Source: Sperchopsis tessellata
Taxonomy: Eukaryota > Arthropoda > Insecta > Coleoptera > Hydrophilidae
Length of the DNA stretch: 28,333 bases
Assembly: GCA_033557685.1 (NCBI GenBank)
Contig: JAWQRN010000566.1
Location: 1-28,333, forward strand
Direction of reading: 5' to 3'
The position numbers and the translations under genes are program-made. A model generated the notes under the pieces. That model did not search any database. It saw only the letters and a program-made list of their open reading frames with translations, and had not been told where the DNA came from. Below, piece after piece: positions 18,401-24,542 of this stretch (the first letter of the stretch is position 1; the number at the start of each line of letters is the position of its first letter).

Positions 18401-20968
18401 AAATTTGCGAAAATGAGAATAATATGGTTACACGTCTGGATCTGTCGATGAGTCGATAAACGAGATTAAATCGTCAAGATGACTCCTTACTTGGCTCAGT
18501 TTAATTATTTTAATTTCTGGCTCTTCTTCTTCATCTCTCTCATCGTCCATTATATTTTGACCCATAGCTTCTTCAGCTATCTCACTTTCCGACATATTTT
18601 GATTATCAGGATCACTCTCGTCTTCTTCCAACCACTGTAATACTCTATCTTCTGTTGCATCCTACAAAAATCCTCAACTTCAAATCCTTGAAACTGTAAT
18701 TCAACATCCATATTGTTTAACAGTTTATTCCGCCCATTTTCCAACGATTGGCACTTCACTTCTTTCCAAGCCGCTGCAAAGTTAAATATTGCGGATTTGA
18801 TATTATATTTTTTTAAATTTCCAACTGTACGCTGTCCTCTTGTAGCCATTTCGTCAGTATCATCTTCCAACACAACCATAACTTCTTACAATTTTTTTCC
18901 GATATATCCTTTTCGTAGCCAAAATTATGCCTTGCTCCATTGGCTGAAGAATGGATGTTGTGTATTTTGGTAAAAACATACACTTAAATTTTTCGTCTTC
19001 CATACACAAAGCAGTCCCCGATGGATGTGTAGGTGCATTGTCTAGTAACAAAAGTGCTTTGACGTTTTATGACGGTATCAATAATTCCCCAACCTGATAT
19101 TTTTTCACTTCTGGCACAAAATGTTAAAAAAAGCATTGTTGAAAAATGTTCGATGTAAACCACGCCTTTTTTGAGTTATAATAAACCACAGGTAGTTTAC
19201 TCATAATATCATTTAAAGGTCTTTACCGACGTGATTTGCCAACAATAGTCGGTTTTAACCTATGAGAGCTATCAGCTTTCGCATAAAGGAGCGCCAAGAG
19301 TCTTTGTTTGTCTAATTTACTTCCAGAAACCGATTTTTCTGTTGTTGATGCTTGTATGTTTTGTGGTAGTGAACGCCAAAACAATCCTGTCTCATCTACA
19401 TTGTAAATTTGACTTTTCAAAACCTTTAATTTTTGACGAAACGGTTCAATTTCTTCCGTCGGTGCACTGAACGCTTCACCGTATGTCCTTTTCTTCATGA
19501 TTCTGTGACGATTTCGGAATCTCCAGAGCCACCCATCACTAATTTTGATGCCGATATTCAGATGGGTCGCAAGAGTCTTTGCTGCAGATTGCAGTTCCAC
19601 ACCTCGCACGTTAACATCGCAAGAACGTTGTTGTGCATACCATTTTAGCACAGCCTCTTCTAACAAAGATTCCTTTGCCATTTTTGTGTTCTTTCTTGCC
19701 CAATTATCGGCATCCACATCCGCGACAAAAGAAATTTTGTCAACTTTTCTTTTGCTTTGCGAATATCTGATACGGTTTATTTCTTGACAACCATATTCTT
19801 CACAAATGCTCGTCACTGATACACCCGATTCCAATTTTTCATTAAGTTCTAATTTTTATTTATGAGTCAATATTTTTTTATCCATGATTTTAATTTGGTT
19901 TAAAATGTAAGTAAAATGTTAACCAGAAATTATTATGTGTTCTACTTTGATGTCATTGCACAACTGATAAAAAACCGAAAAAAAATAAGTATTTAACCCT
20001 CTAACAAATTGGGAATTCCCAACAACTGTATAAAATTCTATAGTATGTACGTACGAACAAATTTTAGAAAACATCACATTTTTTTCGCAGGCGAGTGACC
20101 GGGGTAATATACAAAAGCATAATGATCCCAAACAAATAAAAACCTTTTTACATCTGTCGTTACGACCGCTGCATTTCTAGCTAAAGGGCGCTCATCTGGT
20201 AGTATTGTTTTGTCGGTATTTCTTACATTCACACCTACATCGATACAAAAAATTTACGAGCGCATATTATTCCCTTGATGTCATAAAAACCATAACCTTC
20301 CATACATCTGGCAAAATAATGTCTTGTCAGTGAATCTATTACAAATGTATATTGTTTACACATCTACATGCATTGATAACTTATTTACCAATACAGATAG
20401 TAATAGATACAATTCTAAAGTAGTAGAACCCCTGTTATCTGCATATATATATATTATTATTACTTTTCTTGTAATAACAAATATGGTGTTATTATAGAAA
20501 AAGAAAACGCAAACGAAGATGTGCACATGTTTTTCGCCACCAGGTAGCTGTGAATAGAAAACCAAAACTTCCAGAAATAATTTTTTGTGAAAAAAAAAGA
20601 TCGTATCATATTTGCTATTTTCTGATCTCTTATATGACATTTTTCCAATTACAAATTGAGAGTGAAATTTTTGAGGATTATTCATGATCATCATTAAAGA
20701 ATTTTGAAACATATTCACTGTATGATTATGGGAACATATAGAAATATTAGGGTATGTTATATTAATGATGTGAATTGTTGGTTAATTACAAGGTAGTTTT
20801 TAAATAATCTTAAAATTTCATTTGCAATTTTATAAATTTAATTAATATTATATTTTTACAGGGGATGTATTTGATAAACTTGAGGATGAAGATGAGCAAG
20901 GTTGGTGTAAGGGGCGCAAAGATGGACAAGTTGGATTATACCCTGCCAATTACGTGGAGCAAGTATAA
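176..20968 (+). CDS. Synd: Syndapin/PACSIN (F-BAR and SH3 protein), 3' part of gene, six exons
   Basis: Joined exons 176-402, 1731-1851, 1944-2048, 4144-4289, 8427-8584 and 20862-20968 give one open frame ending in TAA. Every intron has GT/AG ends and the phases match. The first two exons encode the end of an F-BAR domain (NYNPKYMEDM, VFEKCQEME, then FWSNNHGVNMAMNWPVFE). A charged linker follows with an NPF motif (ANPFDEEEW), the type that binds EH-domain proteins. The C-terminus is a complete SH3 domain (ALYDYEG, DELSFKQGD, EQGWCKGR, GLYPANYVEQV). In the family, F-BAR dimers bend and tubulate membranes, while the SH3 domain recruits dynamin and N-WASP during endocytosis and at synapses. The N-terminal F-BAR exons are missing because the window begins inside an intron. 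Family assignment is very secure; the symbol follows the fly gene. Confidence 0.95.
403..1730 (+). other. Syndapin intron, no recognised element
   Basis: AT-rich sequence between the GTAAGT donor and TTGTAG acceptor. Short open frames at 313-510 and 512-766 lack any recognisable motif. I see no transposon termini or RNA gene here. Confidence 0.6.
1731..1851 (+). CDS. Synd: Syndapin exon (end of F-BAR domain)
   Basis: The acceptor is TTGTAG before 1731 and the donor is GTAAGC from 1852. The first base completes the split glutamine codon of the previous exon. The next 40 codons read LPQIYEELYHTI... to MNWPVFE, the conserved end of the PACSIN F-BAR domain. Confidence 0.93.
1944..2048 (+). CDS. 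Synd: Syndapin exon (start of linker)
   Basis: Exactly 35 codons between a TTTAG acceptor and a GTATGC donor. The peptide EYSEEFRDIAKGKSKESV continues from the F-BAR end. The exon is 105 bases, so it keeps frame if skipped. Confidence 0.9.
2466..2600 (+). repeat. Decayed tRNA-derived SINE (candidate)
   Basis: The stretch TGTAGCACACTGGGTTATCA resembles a tRNA A-box region. ACACTGAGAGTTTTGGTTTAGCTGG, read in two parts around 2509-2532, resembles an anticodon arm and a degraded B box (GGTTTAGCTGG for GGTTCGANTCC). The following CTACAGGTTAAACT...CTCTGGGTGAAG could be the SINE body. No target-site duplication was found, so this is tentative. Confidence 0.4.
3216..3522. mobile_element. Small MITE-like element with TATACAGGGTAT-type termini
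   Basis: TATACAGGGTATG at 3216-3228 faces an inverted match, ATACTCTGTATA, at 3511-3522. A third copy of the inverted end (AACACTCTGTATAT) lies at 3271-3284, so the element may instead be only about 70 bp long. There is no coding capacity. The family is not identified. Confidence 0.35.
4144..4289 (+). CDS. Synd: Syndapin exon (variable Ala/Lys/Pro linker)
   Basis: The acceptor is TATTTTAG and the donor GTAAGT starts at 4290. It encodes 48 codons plus two bases, a low-complexity linker rich in Lys, Thr, Ala and Pro (EYNTNSKSIKAK..., AEPPTEKNETPAKPQAK). The composition fits the poorly conserved PACSIN linker. It is supported mainly by phase continuity with the next exon. Confidence 0.85.
5112..6010 (-). 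mobile_element. Penelope-like retroelement fragment flanked by long inverted repeats
   Basis: The left arm (about 5117-5275) and the right arm (about 5830-6003) are inverted, imperfect copies of each other. Shared blocks include AGAATGAGTTAATGTTGGTT and a block reading TATCAAGCTAAAAT on one strand. Between them, on the - strand, is a degenerate coding region resembling the endonuclease end of Penelope-like elements. Such elements often carry complex terminal repeats in direct or inverted orientation. The reverse transcriptase is essentially absent, so this is a truncated relic. Confidence 0.65.
5228..5650 (-). pseudogene. Penelope-like GIY-YIG endonuclease, degenerate
   Basis: Reading from 5650 down, fragments in different frames give SNPKLAV, then SGVYKLLCECGANYIVQTGR, then LFQARYK, then KGHKLNIAENLEIYL. 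This order and wording match the GIY-YIG domain of Penelope-like elements: a V-Y-K core, a cysteine pair (LCEC), a YIxQTGR block (YIVQTGR here), and the KLNxxExLEIY tail. Frame changes and a missing initiator show that it is not functional. It lies inside a Syndapin intron in the opposite orientation. Confidence 0.65.
6063..7959 (-). mobile_element. Tigger/pogo-type DNA transposon, degenerate
   Basis: Terminal inverted repeats of 24 bp are visible: CAGTAAAGCTCTGCTAATCC... at 6063-6086 and its inverse at 7936-7959, with 22 of 24 matching. CAGT-type ends with TAATCCGGAT blocks are typical of Tigger elements. Further copies of the GGATTA/GGATTACAAGG motif lie just inside the right end (7846-7895). 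The interior encodes a broken transposase on the - strand. A clean TA duplication is not obvious at the outer edges. Confidence 0.85.
6420..7570 (-). pseudogene. Tigger-type transposase remnant (CENP-B DNA-binding plus DDE)
   Basis: From 7570 down, the - strand gives a CENP-B-like helix-turn-helix segment (REWVNRFKRRCGIRQF-like, around 7390). It is followed by the first catalytic block YNADEPSLFWKLLPDR (about 7210-7262), a degraded LLVDNAL second block (about 6970-6995), and LIQPMDQNAIQLTK (about 6840-6890). The acidic tail includes an open frame at 6563-6769 (SWDKLSPDAIEKCWKNI, SILKRRRLSVDED). Several frameshifts and stops separate the blocks, so it cannot make an active enzyme. The element is older than the second Tigger copy at 18265-19885. 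Confidence 0.8.
8427..8584 (+). CDS. Synd: Syndapin exon (NPF motif and first half of SH3)
   Basis: The acceptor is TTAATTGCAG and the donor GTAAGA starts at 8585. It encodes an NPF motif in an acidic context (NPFDEEEWDESDAL), then the SH3 start VKALYDYEGAENDELSFKQ. The exon ends after one base of the SH3 glycine codon, so the next intron divides the SH3 domain. Confidence 0.95.
9700..10960 (-). pseudogene. LINE reverse transcriptase with the FADD motif deleted
   Basis: Blocks seen on the - strand include SEGTHAFNHMKRIKV, then KKGNKVHLRNY, AFLDYEKAMESYQ, an open frame at 10028-10282 with KIHRTAESFDIQQCVRQGDT and ALEYMFRALDWEHKN, and then THYMYLGQLV (open frame 9739-9921). In intact relatives the FADD catalytic motif lies just after the LDWE block. 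Here the sequence passes directly from LDWEHKNLQ to a region equivalent to the helix after FADD (EELQEQMIDLDLESRN in another frame). The catalytic aspartate pair has therefore been lost by deletion. Confidence 0.75.
11150..12600 (-). pseudogene. LINE apurinic endonuclease, interrupted by a MITE
   Basis: From 12600 down, the - strand gives DAKLTELEN, LDKIQWDV, then KSRHM and GTNNGFH, then KLEINISDRYTFQILQVFAL. After the MITE it resumes with IMRGFDFGIRNE, SLYIANTMVPKK, a degraded SDLQ/SDH-like block, and ISLNVKLERLKLTS. The order matches the exonuclease-endonuclease-phosphatase fold of RTE-type LINEs. About 15 expected residues around the GDFNAQ motif are not seen at the insertion site. Many stops and frame changes are present. 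Confidence 0.7.
11471..12196. mobile_element. Non-autonomous DNA transposon (MITE) inserted in the LINE endonuclease
   Basis: The left end CTTAGGGGTATTCCTGTGTG (11471-11490) and the inverse of the right end, CTTAAGGAGGTATTCCAGTG (12177-12196), match over about 20 bp with one gap. The interior has homopolymer-rich sequence and no credible gene; the open frame 11626-11844 has no recognised motif. The flanking sequence on both sides belongs to the same LINE endonuclease, which independently supports both borders. The superfamily is not identified. Confidence 0.7.
12601..12750. other. Unassigned spacer between LINE 5' end and foldback element
   Basis: I recognise nothing in these 150 bases. They may be LINE 5' untranslated sequence. 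Confidence 0.4.
12751..13086. mobile_element. Foldback element with 77-bp near-perfect inverted arms
   Basis: Arms 12751-12827 and 13010-13086 are reverse complements with about 74 of 77 bases matching. They include TTGATTAAATCAAATATCGA, itself partly palindromic. The central 180 bases also pair partly: GTCATTAAAAGGTCATCAGC on one side matches the inverse of GCTGATAATGTCTTAATGAC on the other. There is no coding capacity. The inner motif resembles a hammerhead ribozyme, which suggests a Penelope-like or other ribozyme-bearing retroelement origin. Confidence 0.75.
12938..12981 (+). ncRNA. Hammerhead-ribozyme-like motif (type I, minimal), probably inactive
   Basis: Stem I pairs GCAGTG (12938-12943) with CACTGC (12976-12981) over six bases. 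The box CTGATAA (12944-12950) stands where CTGANGA is required. Stem II is GTC/GAC around a TTAAT loop. GAAA is at 12964-12967. A three-base-pair stem III (ACA/TGT) has a two-base loop, and GTC (12973-12975) is at the expected cleavage position. Only G8 of the core deviates (A here), and G8 is catalytically important, so this copy is probably dead. The opposite arm has CTGATGA on the - strand (12853-12859) but lacks the GTC part. Confidence 0.55.
13087..13394. other. Unclassified stretch with one 106-codon open frame
   Basis: A - strand frame at 13069-13389 is open for 106 codons with no motif that I recognise (it contains CPTYLLATNYFQDL). Its end runs into the foldback element arm, so its last codons are not original. 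It could be a fragment of a retroelement or chance. Confidence 0.3.
13395..14930. mobile_element. Unclassified transposon-like block, relatively GC-rich, carrying a minisatellite
   Basis: The base composition is visibly less AT-rich than the neighbouring intron, with runs such as CGGGCCTAAGGTCCGGGCC. There is no coding domain. It abuts the LINE reverse transcriptase fragment at about 14930, where the LINE sequence stops just before its catalytic FADD motif, so the block probably inserted into that LINE. It could be a solo LTR or a large non-autonomous element. Terminal repeats were not found and both borders are approximate. Confidence 0.4.
13895..14494. repeat. Minisatellite, about 87-bp unit, about seven copies
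   Basis: Units begin near 13895, 13981, 14071, 14158, 14234, 14321 and 14408. Each contains a GTACTTGCTGAAAAAGAA-like block, a CCTAATATGAAAAACACA-like block and ATTACAGGCGCGTAAAG. The two units 14234-14320 and 14321-14407 are exactly 87 bp. The unit at 14158 is 76 bp, and the first two copies are most diverged. Because 87 is divisible by three, both strands show spurious repetitive open frames (14148-14456 on -, 14242-14511 on +) that should not be called genes. Confidence 0.9.
14950..15533 (-). pseudogene. Jockey-like reverse transcriptase fragment
   Basis: The - strand gives RT blocks in order: NNYWPISVLP, a YFEKFSI-like segment, a degraded QFGYRKNEST block, DFLKHAIHDLEEW, CDLSKAFN (motif A, second Asp changed to Asn), KLERxDIWGLGLNF, CVIFRDATSQFMQVKHVV and PQGSILGPV (motif B). 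Motif C (FADD) should follow but the sequence breaks off into the GC-richer block. At least two frame changes and several stops are present. Confidence 0.8.
15518..16722 (+). mobile_element. Mariner transposon, degenerate, TA target duplication
   Basis: The left end TCGAGTTGGCCAAAAAGTAA (from 15518) and the inverse of the right end, TTGGGTTGGTAAAAAGTAAT (to 16722), form mariner-type inverted repeats with a few mismatches and one gap. TA flanks both sides (15516-15517 and 16723-16724). At about 1205 bp it is slightly shorter than the usual 1.3 kb, in keeping with internal deletions. Jockey-like LINE coding sequence flanks it on both sides. Confidence 0.9.
15703..16683 (+). pseudogene. Mariner transposase, inactivated
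   Basis: It starts with ATG at 15703 (MENQKEHFRHI) and ends with ERWQKxIEQNGQFIV-stop at 16683, the usual mariner start and end. Inside are a paired-like helix-turn-helix (TTQEIADNLNIS), the first catalytic Asp in MITGDEELS, the second block as VFHHNNPISHT (relatives have QDNARPHT, so the catalytic Asp is Asn here), and the DLAPSDYHLF block. There are several frameshifts plus deletions around the region after GDE. The lost catalytic residue and broken frames rule out activity. Confidence 0.85.
17400..17980 (-). pseudogene. Second Penelope-like fragment: end of RT and GIY-YIG endonuclease
   Basis: From about 17900 down, the - strand reads KKVYKKLPYIDELTPSFKKQ, then LFSKLKDTPKKDL, then GVNYVTCQDCYLTYVGQT, RIYLHRSDTIKK, and in other frames NFKTLEQIQI and a degraded C-terminal TGSQ/YLLLLNK tail. 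The LPYI segment, the SKLKD linker, the CxxC pair and the Y(I/V)GQT core are the hallmark order of Penelope-like elements. It differs in sequence from the fragment at 5228-5650, so it is a separate family or lineage. No inverted terminal repeats were noticed here. Confidence 0.75.
18265..19885 (-). pseudogene. Jerky/Tigger-like transposase, nearly full length, few lesions
   Basis: The - strand frame begins with ATG at 19885 (MDKKILTHK) and ends with PFSDTE-stop at 18265, about 540 codons, a normal length for the family. It has an N-terminal CENP-B helix-turn-helix (KLESGVSVTSICEEYG), a second DNA-binding part (AKTLATHLNIGIKISDGWLWRF, in pieces), then DDE blocks VDETGLFWRSLP and LLLDNAPTHPSG, QPMEQGIIL, and an acidic C-terminus. 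The lesions are a stop after MDKKILTHK, another stop after GKSRR (about 19220), frameshifts near 19140-19070, and more around 18880 and 18620. The longest intact piece is 19223-19834. Fewer lesions suggest a younger insertion than the 6063-7959 copy. Confidence 0.85.
19886..20861. other. End of giant intron, no recognised gene
   Basis: AT-rich sequence. A TAGTAGAACCCCTGTTATCT stretch at about 20417-20436 resembles a Tigger-type terminus but points away from the transposase at 18265-19885, and no partner was found. Open frames at 20356-20718 and 20460-20648 have no motif. The last bases form the TATTTTTACAG acceptor. Confidence 0.45.
20862..20968 (+). CDS. Synd: Syndapin terminal exon (second half of SH3, stop)
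   Basis: The acceptor is TATTTTTACAG. Two bases complete the split glycine codon. The peptide DVFDKLEDEDEQGWCKGR then GLYPANYVEQV closes the SH3 fold and is followed by TAA at 20966-20968. The conserved Trp (GWC) and the ALYDY/PANY ligand-binding residues are all present. Confidence 0.95.
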
Positions 20969-21990
20969 CACAAATTGTAAAAAATGTGTCAAATGTTAAG
21001 TTTTGTTGTTAAAATTTATAAATTTATATTTTCGGGCAATTGCTCACATTCATAATAGGTCTTAGCTAAGTTGTATGAAAGTTGAATGTTTTCTAGTATT
21101 GTACAAATGAATAGAGATCAGTGTTTTGCAATTAGTCAAAGTTTTGTATAGATGCGCATGACACCAACTACATAAGTGATATTGCATTTTGGACACTATA
21201 ATATCAATTTTATGTACTTTTTGACTATTTTACGTAGTGTCAAAATACACATTTCAATAATAAAATGGCAATATACCATAATGATTTTTTTAAAGCAATG
21301 TGTCATGAAATGTTATACGACTTACTTTACACGCTTGAGAATATTTATGTTAATTTATACTGATATTTCATGAATGGAATTGGTTATTCTAGATATAATA
21401 GACTGTAATTGTAATTTTCATGTGAATATTTAGGCCTATCCAGAAAGCATTCATGTATATACGGCATACAAAATGAAATCGGAACACTTCCAGTGGTTAA
21501 GAAAAAACTTTTTGGAAAAGATACATACATACATGTAAATTATTCTAGTTATAGCAAAATAAATTTTATTTTAAAATTTAATGTTTCTGTATATATAAAT
21601 ATATTATTATAATAAATAACAAGTTATTTTAGATGTAATTGTTTTTTTATATAAAAAGTCACCATCCACCTTCCTAAAACTTTTATTTATACTATCTTTC
21701 AGGTCTGAATACTAGTGGCTTTCAAATATTTTTGATCAAACTTTACATTGTTAAAATTTTTTATCAAAATTTAAATGTAAATACACTTACATTTTTCATG
21801 CAGGAATTTATAAAATGCATGACCCAGTTACTCATATAATGTGTCATTATTGTAAAAAATAGAACTGATTTAAAATCTTAGCAATATATTTGGACAAATA
21901 TGGAAAATAGTATCTCTTAATTTTTGACAGCTGGAAATATCTATGGTTTGAAGCTACAGTTTTGTTCTATTTAATAAAGATTTATTTTTA
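20969..21990 (+). other. Synd: Syndapin 3' untranslated region (extent inferred)
   Basis: AT-rich sequence with no coding signal follows the Syndapin stop. AATAAA hexamers occur at 21558-21563 and 21973-21978, either of which could direct polyadenylation. The open frame 21176-21373 has no recognised motif and is treated as chance. Confidence 0.5.
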
Positions 21991-22048
21991 ATCCTGCATA
22001 CAGAATTTGTATCCGAATTGTAAATGTATTTATAATCTTGTAATGTGC

Positions 22049-22445
22049 TGTGTTGGAGGAGAGTACTTAGAAACCCGTGGACAGCAAGAAGAACGAATGT
22101 ATCCATCCTAGCCGAAATAAATGAATCACAACGGCTCTCCCATATCGTTTACTCATGAATATTTCGAGCATATCCAACGAAGGCACGGTGAAAATTTGGA
22201 TTGTCATTGTCCAGAGCAGAGTGGAAGGCTCAAGACCTAGGAGAAGATCACCACTGCGATGGGCAGATCAGGTTTTGGAGGCCACAAACTCCACAGTGTG
22301 CGTAGCAACAACACGATCACGCAACAGATTGAGATGGCGTGAGATCAACAGGAATATTTCATCGAACCTCTGACTTGATTCTATCAAAGCTATGATCATG
22401 GCGCCTCTGCCAAGATGCAATACGACGAAGATGAATGTGCTGTAT
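22049..22445 (+). pseudogene. LINE (RTE-like) C-terminal fragment
   Basis: The + strand reads PWTARRTNVSILAEINESQR, LSHIVYS, then, in frame at 22155-22373, VEGSRPRRRSPLRWADQVLE and ATTRSRNRLRWREINRNI. This matches the frequent arthropod LINE C-terminus (GRxPRGRxPxRWxDQ followed by ARDRxRWR). It is a 5'-truncated copy cut off just before a second LINE fragment. Confidence 0.75.
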
Positions 22446-22504
22446 AGGCTTCTTTCATACACGGCAGTATCCTAGTTGAGGAAATAAATATATTTTGCCA
22501 ACGC

Positions 22505-23340
22505 CACCACTTTAATAAATGGTTCAGTTCGAATAAACCAAAACTAAATACCGAAAAGAACCTATTTTGGAATTTGATCACAAAAATTTAACAATATACT
22601 TTTCAACTAAATTTCTGGGTTTGGTTTTAAATTCCAGACTAAATGAAATGAATATCCAACATCTTGAATCCAAATTTTTGAGGGCTTATTATGTAATACA
22701 TCAGATGCCAGAGTATGCTGACAAATTCAATTGTTTGTCTAGTACAAATATTAAAAAAACTTTCACACTCCAGAAAAAGATAGTGCGCAATATTATAAAA
22801 TTCAGATATAATGAGAGCTGTAAGGATATTTCTGTATACCTGGTGATAATGTCATTACCATCAGAAATAATCTGTAAATATTAGACTTTTGACAGAGCAC
22901 ATGATTATCGAACAAGGAATAACACAAATTTGGTCAAATTAACTCATTGTCTGACCACCACAGGCAGAAACAGGAATCAGGTATACATACAACATTTGCT
23001 AAGCAAGTTATAATGCAGAGGTTCTAGTCTAGTGTTGCTAGAATTTTTGTCGGTAACTTTTGTGGTGATAAAAATTTCTGTAAATTGGATTTACAGAAAG
23101 CAGTTATTGATATCATATACAGGTTTTCCGAAGAACATTACATTGTCTGGTGGGTAGCTAACCCTTTCTATGAACAGCGAAAGCATTCTGTCTTGTCTAT
23201 AAAAAAAAACATTTCTTCTGTCCCTCTACGTTCATTTAGAGGTATTTTACCATTAAAACTAAAAGAGCAGGAAAAGTTTTACCGTTTATGACTACATACT
23301 TGTGCAAGTGTGGCTTCATCGAACACAAAGCAGGGAAATA
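22505..23340 (+). pseudogene. Jockey-like LINE reverse transcriptase C-terminal fragment
   Basis: The + strand reads KWFSSNKPKLNTEK, then, in frame at 22567-22884, FLGLVLNSRLN, AYYVIHQM, FTLQKKIVRNIIKFRYNESC and IMSLPSEIICKY. These are the thumb and C-terminal blocks of Jockey-like RTs. A further frame at 23085-23291 (MDLQKAVIDI..., GILPLKLKEQEKFYRL) may be its extreme C-terminus, since many relatives end with a similar LPxxIKExxxFxxxLK block. No complete frame survives. Confidence 0.7.
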
Positions 23341-24221
23341 GACTAAATGTAAAAGAATTTCTGAAAGTTTGTCGCAGCCGATATATCTTTCCCAGTTTAC
23401 TTTACCTATGAATATTTTTTAATTTGATGTAACATATTTGTTTAATATTCTAACATCTTAATTAGTTTTGCTATAGTATATTGAGAGTTTTTCACATGTT
23501 TCCTTTTTTCTTATGGTAGTGTTGTCCTAATCTTATAATACAATACTACTTGAAATATGTCTTCTTAAATTTTGCTAATTAAATCTCATATGTCATAATT
23601 ACTTACCATTTGATGAAGTTTGTAAAGTGTATCCTGAACCTATTTAGGAAGGTCGTTGTAATGCAATGCCGCACGCTCTGACTCGCCCGTCAATTACCCC
23701 TCCAGCCGATATAGCTTATGATTATACGAGTTCTTAAATTATATTTTTGAATCCCCTATCAGCCTAGACTAAAATTTTAAGGAGTACTTGAGAAATAGCT
23801 AACATGTCAGTGGTTATGATGCCGAGAAAAAAGTTGAAGAACACATTTTTCAGCTAAATAGTGAATAGCCAACACTATACCACAACATAAAAATCTGCCA
23901 CCCAGAAATATTTACCAGAATCCTCAAGTCTGTATAATCTTAAAGCTTGAAACTTTTACCGAAATATATTTTATTGAGTGTTCTGCGTATTTTGGTGCTA
24001 TGAACTCAATTCTAGGTAAATTTATTGCCGCATAAGTACTTAAGTTCTATCTTTTACCAAGATGAATAATTTAGTTGGGTATAAGAATTAAAAATTAATT
24101 ATATACAATAAGCTTACTCATATTTAAATGAAATATTTTCTTAATAATGTTATTTGGCTCAATTAAATAGTTTCTTGCTAATTTACAATCTATTTATAGC
24201 AAATAAACTTGGTTTAAAGAT
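23341..24221. other. Intergenic sequence, nothing recognised
   Basis: AT-rich. A short less AT-rich patch at about 23640-23720 looks like a repeat edge but could not be classified. The left part may be LINE 3' untranslated sequence. Confidence 0.4.
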
Positions 24222-24542
24222 ATTAGTCGATTAATAGTCGTCTCGTTGGCTCAGTGGCTAAGTACTAGGCTACTAAGCGTGGGGTCTAGGGTTCGAGACT
24301 CGGAAGCAGCCGGTTTTTTGTGATTAGGGAAAAGTCTTTGTGGTACTCTTCTTCCGGGAAGGACGTAAAACTGTGGGTCCCATGTATTGTAGACCACCTG
24401 GATGTTAAAGAACCCAATTCCAGTTGGAACACTAGATTCGGAAAAATTCACAGGTGTGGAAGCATACTCCTTGGCGTCGGTGATTGGCCATAGCAGCAGA
24501 AATAGGGCGACGTTAAATAAACAAACAATTAGTCGATTAATA
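24222..24542 (+). mobile_element. tRNA-derived SINE with a perfect 15-bp target duplication
   Basis: The body (24237-24527) starts with a tRNA-like head with an A box TGGCTCAGTGG (24247-24257) and a B box GGTTCGAGACT (24290-24300), a pol III internal promoter pair. The central part has GGACGTAAAACTGTGGGTCC and GTTAAAGAACCC, and the 3' end is GGCGACGTTAAATAAACAAA. The identical sequence ATTAGTCGATTAATA flanks it at 24222-24236 and 24528-24542. The exact duplication points to a recent, LINE-driven insertion. The open frame 24251-24577 on the - strand is a shadow of the SINE. Confidence 0.9.

Larger units (their letters stand above)
8585..20861 (+). other. Giant Syndapin intron (12.3 kb) filled with transposons
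   Basis: This phase-1 intron runs from GTAAGA to TTTTTACAG and divides the SH3 coding sequence. The first 550 bases (8585-9134) hold nothing I recognise. The rest is almost wholly LINE, DNA-transposon and Penelope-like debris, annotated separately. Nearly all coding remnants inside it run antisense to Syndapin. Confidence 0.85.

Noticed and set aside
20417..20440. Tigger-like terminus TAGTAGAACCCCTGTTATCT as the end of the jerky element
   Set aside because: It points rightward, away from the transposase at 18265-19885, and no inverted partner was found on either side.
20356..20718. 120-codon - strand open frame near the end of the giant intron
   Set aside because: Phe/Ile/Val-rich translation of AT-rich intron sequence with no motif; likely chance.
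24237..24310. Functional tRNA gene
   Set aside because: A and B boxes are present but the cloverleaf pairing is poor and the sequence continues into a SINE body flanked by target duplications.
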